64,000 nucleotides of DNA from Cenococcum geophilum 1.58. Taxonomy: Eukaryota; Ascomycota; Dothideomycetes; Gloniales; Gloniaceae. The notes under the pieces were generated by a model. It did no database searches. It had not been told where the DNA came from and was given only the letters and a program-made list of their open reading frames with translations. This document shows positions 1 to 13,133 of the stretch, piece by piece. The position numbers and the translations under genes are program-made. The stretch covers positions 2,798,432 through 2,862,431 of the forward strand of contig KV748189.1 of NCBI GenBank assembly GCA_001692895.1. Direction: 5' to 3'. How positions within the stretch are numbered: the first letter of the stretch is position 1; each line of letters opens with the position of its first letter.

Positions 1-2388
1 ACAGGAAGTTTAAGTTAATCTATAATTATTTTTAGGATAGTTCCAATTGCAATTACTATATTAACTCCGCTAACTATTTTATATATTTCTAACGCTAGAA
101 TGCTTTAAGTGACGTATTTACTCTTAGTTAAGCTCTAATAGATAAGATTACTGTAGATTATAAAGTTATTTTCTCCGGTAGATTTATTTATAATAATAAT
201 CTTATATCCTAGCTAAGAACTAAAATCTTTATTATTTATAAACGATCTATTAATAAATACAAAAAGCTTAGCGGTAGGAAGATTAATAGGCACGTAAAGT
301 AGTCCCTAATTAAAATAATTTATTTACTAAAAAAGACGCTTATTTAGGGTAAGGGTATTATCCTTAGTTAGTTCTTAGTGTTAGGTAGTAACGGAGAGAT
401 TAAATAAAGCCTTTGGTTAATAGATAGAAGTAATATAAGCTCCGCAAGCGCGCTGCTTTACGTATCCTTGCTTTAAAGAATTAATGTTAATAACGTTAAT
501 CTTCTTACCTTAACCCTTTTAGCGTAAAGTAATAGAATCCCCATTTAGGGAGAGGATGCATTTATTAAAGAGTAATAGTATTATTAAATTAAGCTTTTCC
601 TTTAGCTTTACTATAAGATTTACCTTTACTAGCTTATCTTCTTTAAGAGCTAAGAATCGGTCGTCTTCTAAAATAATTATATTATTAGTTTATATGCCGA
701 TAATTCTAAATAGAGTTCCTATAGTTATAATAAGGAAGTATGGATCAAATATAGAAGTAGTTATTAAAAGCTTCTCTTTATAGTGCTTATTATAGGTAGC
801 CTACTAATAAGTTCCTACCTCTGCGATTTTATATAGTGGCTTAAGCACGACTATAATCGTATCTTTAGGATATTAGTGGCGAATTTACTCTAGAAGGTAT
901 GCTAATATTAAGCGCTAAAGGTGCGTCTTTAATTAGGTATAGGCCTAAGTAATATCTTATAAATAAACCGCTATTTTATTTTTTATTAAGGAGGGAGCTA
1001 GCGCAATAATAACTCGCTAACTAGCTCATTAAATTATAGGAGATTGTATAAAAATTACCTCCTTACTATTTTTATTATAGCCTTAAATAACAAGCCTTAA
1101 TTTTTTAAATGGGGTATTAGTAGCTTTGCCCTTAATCTTATTAACCATTCTTAACTTAAAGATGCGGACTCTATTAAATTTAGTAGGGTTATACTTCTTA
1201 AATTTAAAGACTCCTCTTATAATAAGACTATTAATCTTCTGCTTATTAGATGCTTAGAAAGGGGCTCCTAAAGTTATAATATAACCTTCCTTTTAAAGCT
1301 GTTTCGTAAGCTTAAAGTTAGCCCTCTCTTTGGCTATTATAAAAGCTATTAATAACTTAACTCTATTCTTAATGGCGGCAATAAATTGCTCTTTAAAATT
1401 AATAAGGTGTTAGTAATTTTATAATTCCTTTAGGCGACCTCTACCGCGTTATAGTTGCGGCATATCTACTATAATTATATTAGAATTATAGTCGCCTTCT
1501 AGAGTATATTAATTGTGGTTCTTTTTTAGGGTATCTTTTAGGGTATCCTGTAAAGGCTTAAAACTATTATCTTTATAGTAAGGCTTAATAACAGTTAAAT
1601 AGAATTAAGTAGGTCTGTAAGGCATCTAAATAGTATAAGTTTAACTATTAATTATAATAAGTTAATATAGGCCTAACTATCTTCCCTTTTTATGCTATAT
1701 GCGTACCTTAGACTAGAGTAGTAGATTAAGCGTAGTTAAGGTATTTAGGCCATTTCTTATTCCTAGTACATTATTAACCTAGCGTATAGCGTAGAGATAT
1801 TATACCTCCTTTATTACCTTATAAATAGCCTTAGCTTATTATATAATAGAGGGAGATGGTAGAGAATTATTAGTTATTTAAGGGTAGGCGCTAAAAACTA
1901 GTAATATAGGTACGAGTCTATCTAGGCCAGCGGAATTATTAACGGCTTTAATAGCTATTTATAAGGTAAGTTTTTTGCTAACATCCTTTAGTTCTAAAGA
2001 GATAATCTTATATATATGGCGTGATGGCGCGTAATATTGCTCTACTTTTCTAATACTATTATATGCCTTAATAGGGACTTCCTTAACCTTAATTGCCATT
2101 ACCTTTATCTATTATTAAAACTCTACTAATAAGAAGTTCTTTCCTGCGTTATAAATAATTTAGTTAGGGGGTCCTAGGTAAATATTAATCTAGTATAATT
2201 AAAGGGTATCCTATACGTTTTTAGCTAATATATCCTTTAAGAATCGTACGGCTTAGAAGGAGGTTAAGAAGTTAATAACTTGGAGTACTAACTTGCCGCT
2301 AAGATATATAACGTTAACGATAATATAGAAGTTAAAGTTATAGTTATCTTTAAGGGTAAACTTAAATTAGCTAGGGGACTTCTAGTTT
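1..2388 (-). pseudogene. copia polyprotein relic (integrase, RT, partial RNase H)
   Basis: Minus-strand translation across stops gives a copia-type Pol. The RNase H part (about 1-280) resembles the fungal copia motif around a conserved 'SEIY..V.GVN.AIA.STTLK' pattern and is cut by the window edge. The RVT_2 part lies roughly at 400-1500, and the integrase C-terminal half, with a degenerate GKVERY stretch, at about 1850-2150. Copy F at 22707-28704 shows the same order with somewhat fewer stops. No long open frame survives; the short plus-strand ORF at 556-783 is a shadow. The product would have been a cytoplasmic virus-like-particle polyprotein; this copy cannot make it. Confidence 0.75.
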
Positions 2389-2402
2389 ATTTAGTAGTAA
2401 TA

Positions 2403-3422
2403 TTAATTCATTTATTGCTTAACGTCTGATACGGATCCTATACGGCCTACGCAGACTACCCCGTACATAGGGGAAACTTATAAATTTACAGGAAGAAAAC
2501 CCCTAATATGTTAGGGGAGGAAAAACCCTATAAGCCACCTCAGTAGAATAAAAAACCCCAACTTGCCATGTCCGTCCGTAGCAGCGGCCTTGCGGGTCTA
2601 CGGCTACGTCCTATTCTCCTTAAATGTTCAAACTCCTTAGGAACCACTGCTTCCTTCCTTAGCTTATTTAAGGCTAAGGTTTACTATATCCTAGCTAGGC
2701 CTTGCTAATTAATTACTATGTTTTATTATTATCGTTATCTCCTATATCTTAACCACCCCCTATATACTATCTCTTGTTAACTATTACTATATACGCCTTG
2801 CCTCCCCCCCCCTAGAGCTATTAAAGGCGTAAGGGGGATTTATCTATTCTAACTACCGTAATACTAACCGCAGGATATATTATTGTGCTTTAGGTATCTT
2901 TTATACCTAGGCCCCAGCTAGGCCCTTTCTAAGGGTTACTACTTTATTAAAAGGAGATAAGGGAAACCGTGGGTCGCAATCTAGGCTGTTAGGTATTTAG
3001 TAGTAGACGGTAAGTAACCGTATACTCCGCGGGCGATCGCCCTAGGGGTTAGGAGGGGCCGTATATTTACTCGTTCGCTATTTATTCGCGTTTGTTTATT
3101 TGTTTATTAATATAAGGTTATTAATGCTTTTAATTATAAGTTAGGGGGATGTTATTAAATACTATATATCTATATTGGATCGTATAGGTGCCCTAGATAG
3201 GAGAATAGTGTAGTAGTCGTCGTATTATAGAGGGCTAACAGTAGTAGTTTTTAAGATCTCACCATCTGAAAAAAATTTCACTACCGCCCTTAACGCCTAC
3301 AACCACCACCAGGTCCTGTCCGTACGCTGTGTGACGTCTCTACGTTGGCTCTGGATCTGAACTTCGAAGACTAGGTTTGTAGCCGTCACCACGTATAGGT
3401 GCAGAGTCCGATTTCAACGGCC
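2403..3422 (-). mobile_element. LINE-like (non-LTR) insertion, 1.02 kb, 14-bp target duplication
   Basis: The insert interrupts the copia element: copy F reads straight through the site at about 25797. Fourteen bases, ATTTAGTAGTAATA, are repeated exactly at 2389-2402 and 3423-3436. The left edge, read on the minus strand, ends in an A/T-rich tail after a block also found next to the (TAA)n tail of the larger insert at 41479-43427, so the two share a 3' end. A long variable target duplication, a simple-repeat tail and differing 5' extents are LINE/SINE hallmarks. I see no reverse-transcriptase motif, so this is a 5'-truncated or non-autonomous copy. It contains a C-rich run near 2806 and GC-richer patches at 2440-2600 and 3280-3422. 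Confidence 0.65.
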
Positions 3423-3436
3423 ATTTAGTAGTAATA

Positions 3437-4705
3437 GTAGTACTTTATAAGATGCTTAATTGCCTTAACCTTAACTTTATAGCCTACTTACTAAAGAACC
3501 CTAAGTAATTAATAAACGGATAGGTGGCCGAAATAATAGTATAGTTGGCGTAACTTTAACTTAGTTAAGTAGCTTTAAGCAATACTCTTTTCTAGTTAGT
3601 AAAGGAGTAACTAGGGGTAACCTTATTTGCGTATAATAGGCACCTAATTATCTCTTTAAATAAGTATATTTTTAAGGTTATTAAGCTTAATACCTAATTT
3701 GTCTATATCTCTAATATAAAATAGAAATAGTGTGTTTGTAAAAATAACGTAAAATATAATATACCCTAAAGGGGTTTAAACCCTAATTGTGCTAAGAGAG
3801 ATTGTAGTACCCTTGCTAAAACGAATTATATATTGGCCTACTGTTAAATAGTTAATCTAAACAGAGCTATTAAGCTGCTAAAGGGCTTAAACTTAAGGTT
3901 CTCCTACTATAAATACTCCTGCGGCTTTAGTATCTGGTATAATACTATAAAAGACGTTTGCCGAGTATTTATTATTAAAAGAGAATATAGAACTCTCCCT
4001 TAGCTTATTAAAGATATCTAACTTTATAATAGAGTAGAGCGTAGATTAGTTATTAAGAATAGCAACGGTTTATATACTATTTACCTTACCATACTTAGTA
4101 AAGTATTGGTTAGGTAAGTAGTCCTTAATTTCTATATTTATAAGGAGCTATTCGGCCTTATTAACCTTACCCTTAAGATTTTCTACGCCTTTATATTAAA
4201 CTAAGAAGCTTTAAAAATAGGCTATAGTAACCTTATAATTTCTAACATTTCTTATACTTTGGCGAAACTTATTATATACCTCCTTTTGTTTATTAAGAAA
4301 ATGCCTAATTAACTAGCAATTTAGTTTCTTATAAACGTAGCACTTCTTCTAGCGATTACTTTAAAATGAACCTCTATAAGGACCTCCACCTTTACCTTAT
4401 AGTTGTTAATTATACTTTTTACCGTATTACTTACTACGGCCACTATATATTTAATTAGTCCAGTTATAATTATATTGGTTAGCCGGGTTAATTAAAGTAG
4501 GTTAAAGTTAGGCATTAAATTGCTATACTTCTTAAGAGCGTAGAGTAGTACTAATAGAAGATCTTAATTAAGTATATACTCCTTTATAAGTATTTATAGG
4601 ATTAAAGAGAGCAAGGATATACTTTTTAACGCCTTAATATACACTAATAACTTAATTACGTAGGCTAAAATCCTTTTAATATAATTTGGATAAATTACGC
4701 TAAAT
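3437..4705 (-). pseudogene. copia polyprotein relic, upstream (gag/protease-side) part
   Basis: This is the continuation of the interrupted copia on the far side of the LINE-like insertion, collinear with about 25798-27070 of copy F. It should encode the part between gag and the integrase catalytic core. I can align it to F by eye over its whole length but cannot assign a domain with confidence, because stops fall every few codons in every frame. It ends at TAAAT (4701-4705), the left target duplication of gypsy A. Confidence 0.6.
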
Positions 4706-5130
4706 TGTTACGGACGCTTTAAGTACAATGTTACGACTACTTAGAGAGGAGTTGGAAGAAGCTAGTTGGTTAATATAAGCACGGTCTAGGATGGAACCCG
4801 TAGAACCATATGACAAGGAATGGTAAGCAGAGTCACGTGATATAATCTGTATAATCTGTATAATCTATAAGATCTGTTATAAAGCGAACAGAGTAGACAG
4901 AGCAGATAGAGTAACAACTTTCTTAGGAGTACGGTTGTGTATTTAAGGACCCTTAGTCCCTACCTAGATAGTTTCTTCCTTGTAATAATTCTTAAAATAC
5001 AATTAGAGTTAATCTATTGGGCAACCACTCCACTAGTTATTATTACGTTATTAACTTTTATACTTATATTTCCTACACACCTAGCCTAATAACAAGTCTA
5101 CCGTAGTTCTTGCTATAAGGTTCCGTTATA
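4706..5130 (+). repeat. 5' LTR of gypsy A
   Basis: 425 bp, starting TGTTACGGACGC and ending TTCCGTTATA, the last dinucleotide being a RIP-altered CA. It is followed by TAATCACTACC and then the gag leader. I see no standard TGG-type tRNA primer-binding site after the LTR. Confidence 0.9.
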
Positions 5131-5174
5131 TAATCACTACCTAGTTATAGTATTAATATAAGAAGTTAAACAAT

Positions 5175-8100
5175 ATGCTACTAAAAGCAGCTACTATAAC
5201 GCCATTAACGGCAGCAACTACTTTAAGGACAGGAGGTAATACTAGTATAGCGGATACTAACTTATAGCAACCTATAACGGTTGGACAGCTATAGGAAATA
5301 GTTAACTAGCTAATAGCTAATAATATAGTGTTAAAAGAAAGACTTAACGGGATAGGAGTAGTAAAGATTAAGCTATTATTAATTAAGAGATTTATAGGAG
5401 AGAAGTTAAAGCTTAAAGGATTCCTTATATAGATGTACTTTAAGGTCTTATAGGAGGGAGTAAAGTTACTTATACCTGTGGATCGGATAGCCTATATAGG
5501 ACTATTCTTATTAGGAAAAGTACTTAAGTGGTTTAAACCTTACTTTATAGAGATATAGGCAAACGGAATAACGACCACTAATTAAAACGTGCAATTTATA
5601 TTCTTAAGTTAGGAAGGATTTGCGGAATAACTTACGCAGATATTTAGAGACCTGGAAGGAATAACTATAGTAGAAAGAAAACTCTAGAACCTTGTATAAT
5701 AAACTTTAGTAATTAAGTATATAATATAGTTCTAGATACTAGTAATATAAGTAGAGTGGAATAATAGGGCGCTTATAGCATAGTATAAATAGGGACTTAA
5801 GGCTAAAGTTTAGGACGTAATTATCCTAATGGAAGATGTGGACACCCTAAGGGAACTAATAAATTAGGCGATTAAGATTAATAATTAGATTTACTAAAGG
5901 GAACAGGCTAAGAGAGGCTAGGATAGAGTTCTATAGTTATATAAGGCGCAGAGTATATAATAATAAAAGTTAAGTTAGAAACTATGGTATGGCGTAGAGC
6001 TAATGGACCTAAGTGGTACTAAAGAAGCCTATAAGAGATAGAGCAAACTATAGAAACCCAGAGGATAAGGATTAAGTAATTAAAGGTCTAAGGAGTAGAG
6101 GCCGAATTAGGAATCTTAATAGTAGAAGATATTTAGGCGGACTCTATAATAAGAAAAATGGTTTAAAGAAGAAGCTTATATAAATTGCGGAAAATAGGGT
6201 TATTATGTTAGAGACTATAGAAGTGGGTAGAGTTACCATATAGTAAAGGGTATAAGACTAGTAGACGATATATACGTATAAAGGGATAATAATATACTAT
6301 AAGGAATAAAAGAGTGTTTAATTAGAAGTTTTGCGTTTTGTTATAATAACGTATGCTAAATTTATAAGGATACTAAGTACGGCGCAAGCTATTAGCTATA
6401 AAAGCTAGCACCTATAGGATATAGAGGAACCAACGAACTAGTTCGTAGATTGGATATTAAGGATAATAAATTCGACCTAGGTAAAACATTTTATAATAAT
6501 AAGGCAATAAGGGCCGCTTACTAGGAGTGAGTAGACCTTAGAGATATTATACTAGAGGTAGAGGATAATTCTACTACAGAATAGGAAACATTAGTAGGGA
6601 TTAAAACCCTACTAGATATAATGTCTATCGCTTCGCGAGACGTAAGAGAAGTAGGATAGTAAACTACTTTAGTACTTAATAAAGGCAAAAGGCTAAAGGC
6701 TTAAGATTCTTATAGCGAGATAAGAGATAACTAAGATTCTTAAAATGAGATAAGGTAAGCTTAAGGACCTATAATAGACGATAACCGATGGAGTAGAGTA
6801 GTAGCTTAGTTTAAAGATATATAAATGAGCTTAGGACAGAGGTTCCTATAGGTATAAGATTCTTAAGACGAGATAAGTGAGATTTAAGACTCTTAAGACG
6901 AGATAAGAATACTAAGTAAGCCTAGTTAGATTAAGGCTAGAGCTAAGCTTAAGTTAGAAGCGAGCTTGGGATTAAAGAATCTAAAGGGTTAAGAATTCGG
7001 GGTATAAATTAGGACACCTATAGATAAGAGGCAAGGAGCTTCTTTATAGATTAGAGAATCTACGGCATAAACAGCAATTAGACTAGGAGACGAATATATA
7101 GACCTAAAGGATTTATTAGTTAAACGAAGTGTTCGGACTAAAGATTAAAAAGTTAATACTAGGATTAAGAAGTAAGACGACTTTAAGGATTAGAGCGCAA
7201 GGCGCAAACCAAAAAAAACTATGGAAGAGTTTAGGTAAAGAATTATCGTATAGCAAGAATAGAAACTAGATAAGAGATCTAGCATATTAGGACGTATAAA
7301 GGACAGAGTACTAGTATAAAGAATTACTAATAGGCTAAGAGCAGGTACACTAAGAGCTAAGTGGCTTACTAAATTAGAAGATGAAGAGGATCTAGGGATT
7401 TTAACTAGGTTTAAGGAACGACATATAAAGGGCTATTACGATATAGTAATAAAAAGATACTTCTTTACGGACAGGCCGTATATACTCTAGTAGCTGTACC
7501 AAAAGTAGTATAGGCAATGACGTAATGATGAGTAGGAAGATTTCTACATATAGTTGGATGAAAAAGTTATTTAAAACCACCCGATTATAGAAAAGGCCAT
7601 AACGTATATTAAAGGAGCCTTAATTATAATGTTAAAGGATCTAGAGGAACGTTTAGAGGACTAGAGAAGTAAGAGGCGTATCTTAGTACCTGCGAATGAA
7701 GTTATAACGTTTAGATTAGTATAATAAAGGTTTAAACTTAGGGACGAAGATAAGCTAAGAGTTGATCTAAAGCACCTAGTATACCACACGTTATTATAGA
7801 TTACGTATATAGACGATATATGCGAAATATATAAGAATCTAAAAGAAAAGAATTGGAAATACCCTATAAGGATATACTGGATAACGGACGAGTAATAGTA
7901 TAGGAATACTAAATATATATATAGATGGCATCCAGCAGAGGTCTAAAAGGAAGGAAGTTTAGTACTTTAACTAGGAAGATTTCTTACGGAAGAATGCTTA
8001 GATGGATAATAGTGGTAGGAATACCTAGAAAACACGTGTCTATAGTATATTAAAGATAAAAAGCGAACTAGGCATTGGCTAAAGAGTGAGCTAAGTATAC

Positions 8101-11100
8101 TAGGATTAAGCAGCTAATAGTTAGGAAAAGTAGAGGCCTATAGGACTAAAGGGAGCTAGTAGTAGAGCCTTAGACCCTTAAAGGAATTTAAGGACAATAC
8201 CTAAATTTACGAGTTAATTGGCAAGATTAGCAGTTTAAAGCGCTAATAGATAGTAAAGCAATATAAAACCATATCTTATTAGCAGTAGTTAAGAAAATGG
8301 GGCTACCTTATAGATAAAAGGAGTAACCTTACCTATTAGTTACGATTTTAGGAGATCTAATAACCTATAGAGGAGGGATTATTAATCTTAAAATAGGACC
8401 TATTTAGATAACTATTAAAGGGAGATAAATTAAGATGTCTTTTAATATCCTACTATTAGGATGGGACGAGGCAGTGTTAAATATGCCTTAGTTATAGGAA
8501 TATAATCTAAGGATTAATTAGATTATAAGTTAGGTTAATATTAGAAATACTTAACGCTATAAGATGCGATAATAAGCTAAGATGGTATAGTACTAAGTAG
8601 GAGCAACCTATAAAGAAATAGAAAAAGGACTAAGTTATATACTAAAGAGATACTATAAGTATGGCAAGAAACTATGGTTACTAAAAAGTAAAAAGCTGTT
8701 AGAATATGTAGTATAGGACTATAAGATAGAGTTAGAACTAGAAATAAGTCTAAAGTTCTTTCTAATCTATAAGCTTACTAAAGAAGAAGGTAGAGCGTTA
8801 AAAGAGTTTATCTAGGAAAACCTATAAAAGGGATATATTAGACTATCGCAGTTATTAGCGGGTTATCTAGTACTATTTATACTAAAGAAGAATGGTAAAC
8901 TAAGGCTGTATATTAACTATAGACAGTTAAACAGCATTACTAGGAAGGATAGGTATTCTTTACCCTTAATTAGCGAAATCTAAGATAGGATAGGTAATGC
9001 GTAAATCTTTACGAAGATAGATCTAAGATAGGCGTACTATTAGATTAGGATTAAGGAAGGCGATAAATAAAAGGCAGCCTTTAGGTTAAAGGAAGGACTA
9101 TATAAACTATTAGTTATATAATTCGGGCTTATAAACGCACTAGCAATGTTTTAGAAGCGTATTAATAATATATTAGGAGAACACTTAAATGAATTTGTTA
9201 TAGTATATTTTAACGATATTATTATTTACTTAATAACTAAGGAAGAACACGGAGAATACGTTAAATGGGTCTTAAAAAGACTATAAGAAGAACAGATACT
9301 AGTAGCAATTAAGAAATGCGAGTTCTTTACTAGGAAGACCGATTTCGTTAAATTTATTATTAAACTAGGCCAACTTAGTATAGATCTAAAGAAGATTAAG
9401 GCTATAGTGAATTAGTAGGAACTAGAGAACGTTATACAGTTAAGATTATTCCTAGGGTTTTGCAATTACTGTAGAAGGTTTATAGCGCAATAGTTAAAGG
9501 ACATTAAGCTATTTATAAGGTTAATAAAGAAAGAAGAACTATAGGTATAGGGAGAGGAGTAAAGAGAACTCTTTAAGAAAGTTAAAGAGTTGTTTACCTA
9601 GGAGCTAGTTCTTAAGATCTATTAACTAGGACTAGAGACGGTTGTAGAAATAGATGTATTAGACTATATACTAGGGGCGTGCTTTATATAAAGGTATTAA
9701 GATGGATAGCACCTAGTAGTATACTATAGTTGGAAGATAATACTACCGGAGTTAAACTATAACATCTATAATAAGGAGTTGTTAGGTATAGTTACAGTAT
9801 TAAAGGAATAGAGAGCATTTTTATAAGGTATAGAGAAACTATTTATAGTTAAGACGGATTATAAAAACCTAATAAGATTCCTAATAATAAAGGAACTTAA
9901 CTAAAGATAGGTTAGATGGGCAGAGATACTTATAGAATACTATTTTAAGATTTAGTATACTAAAGGTATAGATAATACGCGGGCAGACGCTTTAAGCTAT
10001 AAAGCTAAACTATAAAATAAGGAAAAGCCATTAGGGGCTTTATTACAAAAAGATATAAACGGATTAATTAGGTATAATTATCCGAAAATTGTAGCAACTT
10101 AAGAAGATAATAAACTAGAGNAAGTCTATGAGATACTAGAAAGCTTTTGGGTATAAAGAATTCTAAAAGTATAGCTAAAAGATCTATAGATGGATATATA
10201 TAAGAATTAAGAAGTAAAGTATATCCTAAGAAGTATAGTAGAGTAGTTTATAGAGGACTTCTATAAGGGATTAACTTAAGGATATAATAGAGCTATGGGC
10301 TTAGTGTTAAGACTCTAAGAAGAGTATATTATTAACGGAATCTAAAGGATAGCTAGAAAGGTTATAAAGGAATATTTAGATTACTAAAGGAATAAACCGA
10401 CGAGGTATAAGCTATATAGAGGGCTATAACCTATTAAGATACTAGAGAGACTATAGGAGGTTATATTATAGGACTTTATTATTAAGTTGCTAAAATTAAA
10501 AGACCCTATTACCGGATAAGATTATAACGCGATTTTAGTAATAGTAGATAAGCTTATAAAGTAGGGATACTTTATAGCATGTATAGAAGAAATCTTAGCG
10601 GAAGATATCGCTAGAATCTATATTAAAGAAGTGTTTATAAGATATAGAGCANTAAGNAAGATTATATCGGATAGAGATTTAAGATTTGTAGCAGTATTCT
10701 AGGAAGTGTTCTTAGCGGAGCAAGGAGTTTAAGTAGTAACTTCTACTATATATTATCCGCAGATAGACGGTTAAACGGAAAGGTTAAATTAGACGCTAGA
10801 GCAGTACCTAAGGCATTATATTAATTATGTATAAAATAATTAGGTATCGCTATTATTAGTTATATAGTTTACATATAATATAACACCTTAAGAAGAAATA
10901 GATATATTACTATTTAAGGCAAATTATAGATACGAGCTAAGAATATCGTTATTACTATAGTAAGTAAAGAAAACGAGTAGTATAGCTAAAGAGAGAATAA
11001 AGACGTTAATAAATCTTTATATAGACCTTATAGAATTAGNAAAGAAAGTATAAGAGAGAATAAAAAAGTACTATAATGCTAAGAGATCTAAGGGACTAGA

Positions 11101-11520
11101 TCTTAAGGAGGGAAATAAAGTATAGCTACTATATAAAAATTTTAAGAGTTAATAACTAAGTAAGAAATTGGACTACGTTAGACTAGGACCTTTTAAAATT
11201 ATATAAAGGATTTCACCGGTTACGTTTAAGTTAAACCTATTAGCTAAAATAAAGATCTACCCTATATAGCATATCGCAATACTAGAGCTAGTATATAGGA
11301 ATATTAAGCCACTAGTTTATAAAGCAAACACGTATAGAGGACAAGAAGAAGACAAATGGTAAGTATTAAAGATTATTAATTATAAGAATATTAATGACGA
11401 GATATGGTATAAGGTTAAGTGGATAGGCTATACTAAGACTACCTAGGAGCTATTAGAGAATTTAAAGAACGCTATAGGAAAGGTATAGGAGTATTAAAAG
11501 AGATTAGGTTAGGTAGTATT
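5175..11520 (+). pseudogene. gypsy A gag-pol relic with chromodomain
   Basis: The frame starts at an ATG at 5175 and is interrupted by very many TAA/TAG. Gag runs to about 6250 and ends in a degenerate CCHC knuckle at about 6183-6216, where a His and Cys positions have become Tyr and a Gln a stop. The aspartic protease DSG triad at 8249-8257 reads DSK. Reverse transcriptase lies at about 8850-9600; its catalytic FDD near 9208-9220 reads FND. RNase H lies at about 9620-10020. Integrase lies at about 10270-11000, with recognisable 'VDK', 'DRDLRF' and 'YYPQTDG' blocks of the DDE core. The chromodomain is at about 11355-11510 around 'WYKVKWIGYTKTTWE'-like residues; it would normally target integration to methylated heterochromatin. 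Every enzyme is dead in this copy. Confidence 0.88.
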
Positions 11521-12231
11521 AATAAAAAAGGATTGCCAAAGAATAAGTTACCTAAGGGGGACCTAAGAAGAGCAGTTGCCGAACTACTTAAATCTGTTTT
11601 CTTCTCTATTAGAAGAGAATCCGTTTTTTTATTACCTAGTTCCTATAGACCTTATTCTATAAGTTTCTACTCCTTAAAGTAAACCTTCTTACGAACGCGT
11701 TAAAGACGCTAAACTTTTATAAAGGTAGACTACTAAGCCTTAAGGGTATAAGCAGATTCTTTGGATCGATAATAGGCTTCCGCTAGCGCTACGGTAAGAT
11801 TACCCTTAAGTTTTTCTGCCTTAGATTAAATATAAGACCCTAAAATAAATTAATTAGGGAACTAGACAACTATTAAGAGTAATAGGTCGTGTATATTTAA
11901 TATTAGAGATAGAGCGAACGTTATAGGATAACCGAATATTTGCTTTAGTATACTCTAAACAAGAGGAAGGTTGCTAGGACGAAGGACTTGCCAACGCAAT
12001 ATAAACTAGCCCCTCTTTTACATAATAAGAATACGGAGATGGTATTATCTCACTAAGAGATAATATTATAGCAACGGTACGAGACTAACGGGCTATAGAG
12101 GAAGAAGAAGGTACTTTAGGTATTATAAGTAATAATATTAACTAAATTAATTAGATAGATATTATACCTCTAGTAAACAACCTAAAGATACTAAATATCT
12201 TTAAGGACGAAGATAAAGAGGAGGGAGATGG

Positions 12232-12656
12232 TATTATGGACGCTTTAAGTACAATATTATAACTACTTAGAGAGGAGTTGGAAGAAGCTAGTTAGTTAAT
12301 ATAAGTACGGTCTAGGATAGAACCCATAAAACTATATAACAAGGAATAGTAAGCAGAGTCACGTAATGTAATCTGTATAATTTATATAATCTGTAAGATC
12401 TATTATAGAGCGAATAGAGTAGATAGAGCAGATAGAGCAACAACTTTCTTAGGAGTATGGTTGTGTATTTAAGGACCCTTAATCCCTACCTAGATAGTTC
12501 CTTCCTTATAGTAATTCTTAAAATATAATTAGAGTTAATCTGTTAGGCAACTACTCCACCAGTTGTTATTACGTTGTTGACTTTTATACTTGCATTTCCT
12601 ACACACCTAGCCCAATAACGAGCCCACCATAGTTCTTGCTATAAGGTTCCGTTACA
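12232..12656 (+). repeat. 3' LTR of gypsy A
   Basis: 425 bp, the same length as the 5' LTR. Its start reads TATTATGGACGC, where the 5' LTR has TGTTACGGACGC, so the differences seen are transitions. It is preceded by the polypurine tract at about 12217-12231 and followed by TAAAT, the right target duplication. Confidence 0.9.
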
Positions 12657-12663
12657 TAAATCG

Positions 12664-13089
12664 TGTTACGGACGCTTTAAGTACGATGTTATAACTACTT
12701 GGAGAAGAGATGGAAGAAGCTAGTTGGTTAATATAAGCACGGTCTAGGATAGAGCCGATAGAACTATGTAACGAGGAATAGTAACTAAGGTTATATAATA
12801 TGCTACGTATTAAACGAGAGGAACGAGAGGAACTCACGTACCTTATATATAAGACGTATATTACGTATAAGAAGGATTTTATAGGAGTACGGTTGTGTAT
12901 TTAAGGACCCTTAGTCCCTACCTAGATAGTTCCTTTCTTATAGTAATTCTTAGAATATAATTAGAGTTAATCTGTTAGGCAACTACTCCACTAGTTGTTA
13001 TTATTGTGTCGACTTTTGTACTTATATTTCCTATACACCTAGCCTAATAATAGGACCTACCGTAGTTCCTACTATAAGGTTCCGTTACA
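12664..13089 (+). repeat. 5' LTR of gypsy B
   Basis: 426 bp, from TGTTACGGACGC to TTCCGTTACA, with intact terminal dinucleotides. It differs from A's LTR in the stretch around 12790-12880, which A replaces with a different short-repeat tract (ATAATCTGT-like units at about 4841-4870). Confidence 0.9.
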
Positions 13090-13133
13090 CAATCACTACC
13101 TAGTTATAGTATTAATATAATAAGTTGGATAAT

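Larger units (their letters stand above)
1..4705 (-). mobile_element. Ty1/copia-type retrotransposon, first segment (interrupted; extends left of window)
   Basis: This is the 3' two-thirds of a minus-strand copia element. It is collinear with the complete copy at 22707-28704: position 1 corresponds to about 23385 and 4705 to about 27070. The window opens inside the RNase H region, so the 3' LTR lies outside. Reading the minus strand through stops gives, from right to left, an upstream gag-proximal part, an integrase region, a reverse transcriptase with a degenerate 'TDNIIILGD'-type active-site stretch, and the start of the fungal copia RNase H. In-frame TAA and TAG are abundant, as expected from RIP. 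A LINE-like insertion splits it at 2403-3422. At 4705 it is cut by gypsy element A; the remainder resumes at 20714. The duplicated target bases are counted in the gypsy entries. Confidence 0.85.
4706..12656 (+). mobile_element. Ty3/gypsy chromovirus A, full length, RIP-degraded
   Basis: Full-length LTR retrotransposon of 7951 bp. LTRs are 4706-5130 and 12232-12656 (425 bp each). The 5' LTR starts TGTTACGGACGC and the 3' LTR ends TTCCGTTACA; other ends are altered by C-to-T or G-to-A. The target duplication TAAAT is perfect at 4701-4705 and 12657-12661. A purine tract (AGGAGGGAGATGG) lies directly before the 3' LTR. Internal order is gag, protease, reverse transcriptase, RNase H, integrase and C-terminal chromodomain, which defines a chromovirus. 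Elements B and C belong to the same family. It is nested in the copia element, next to element B. Confidence 0.95.
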
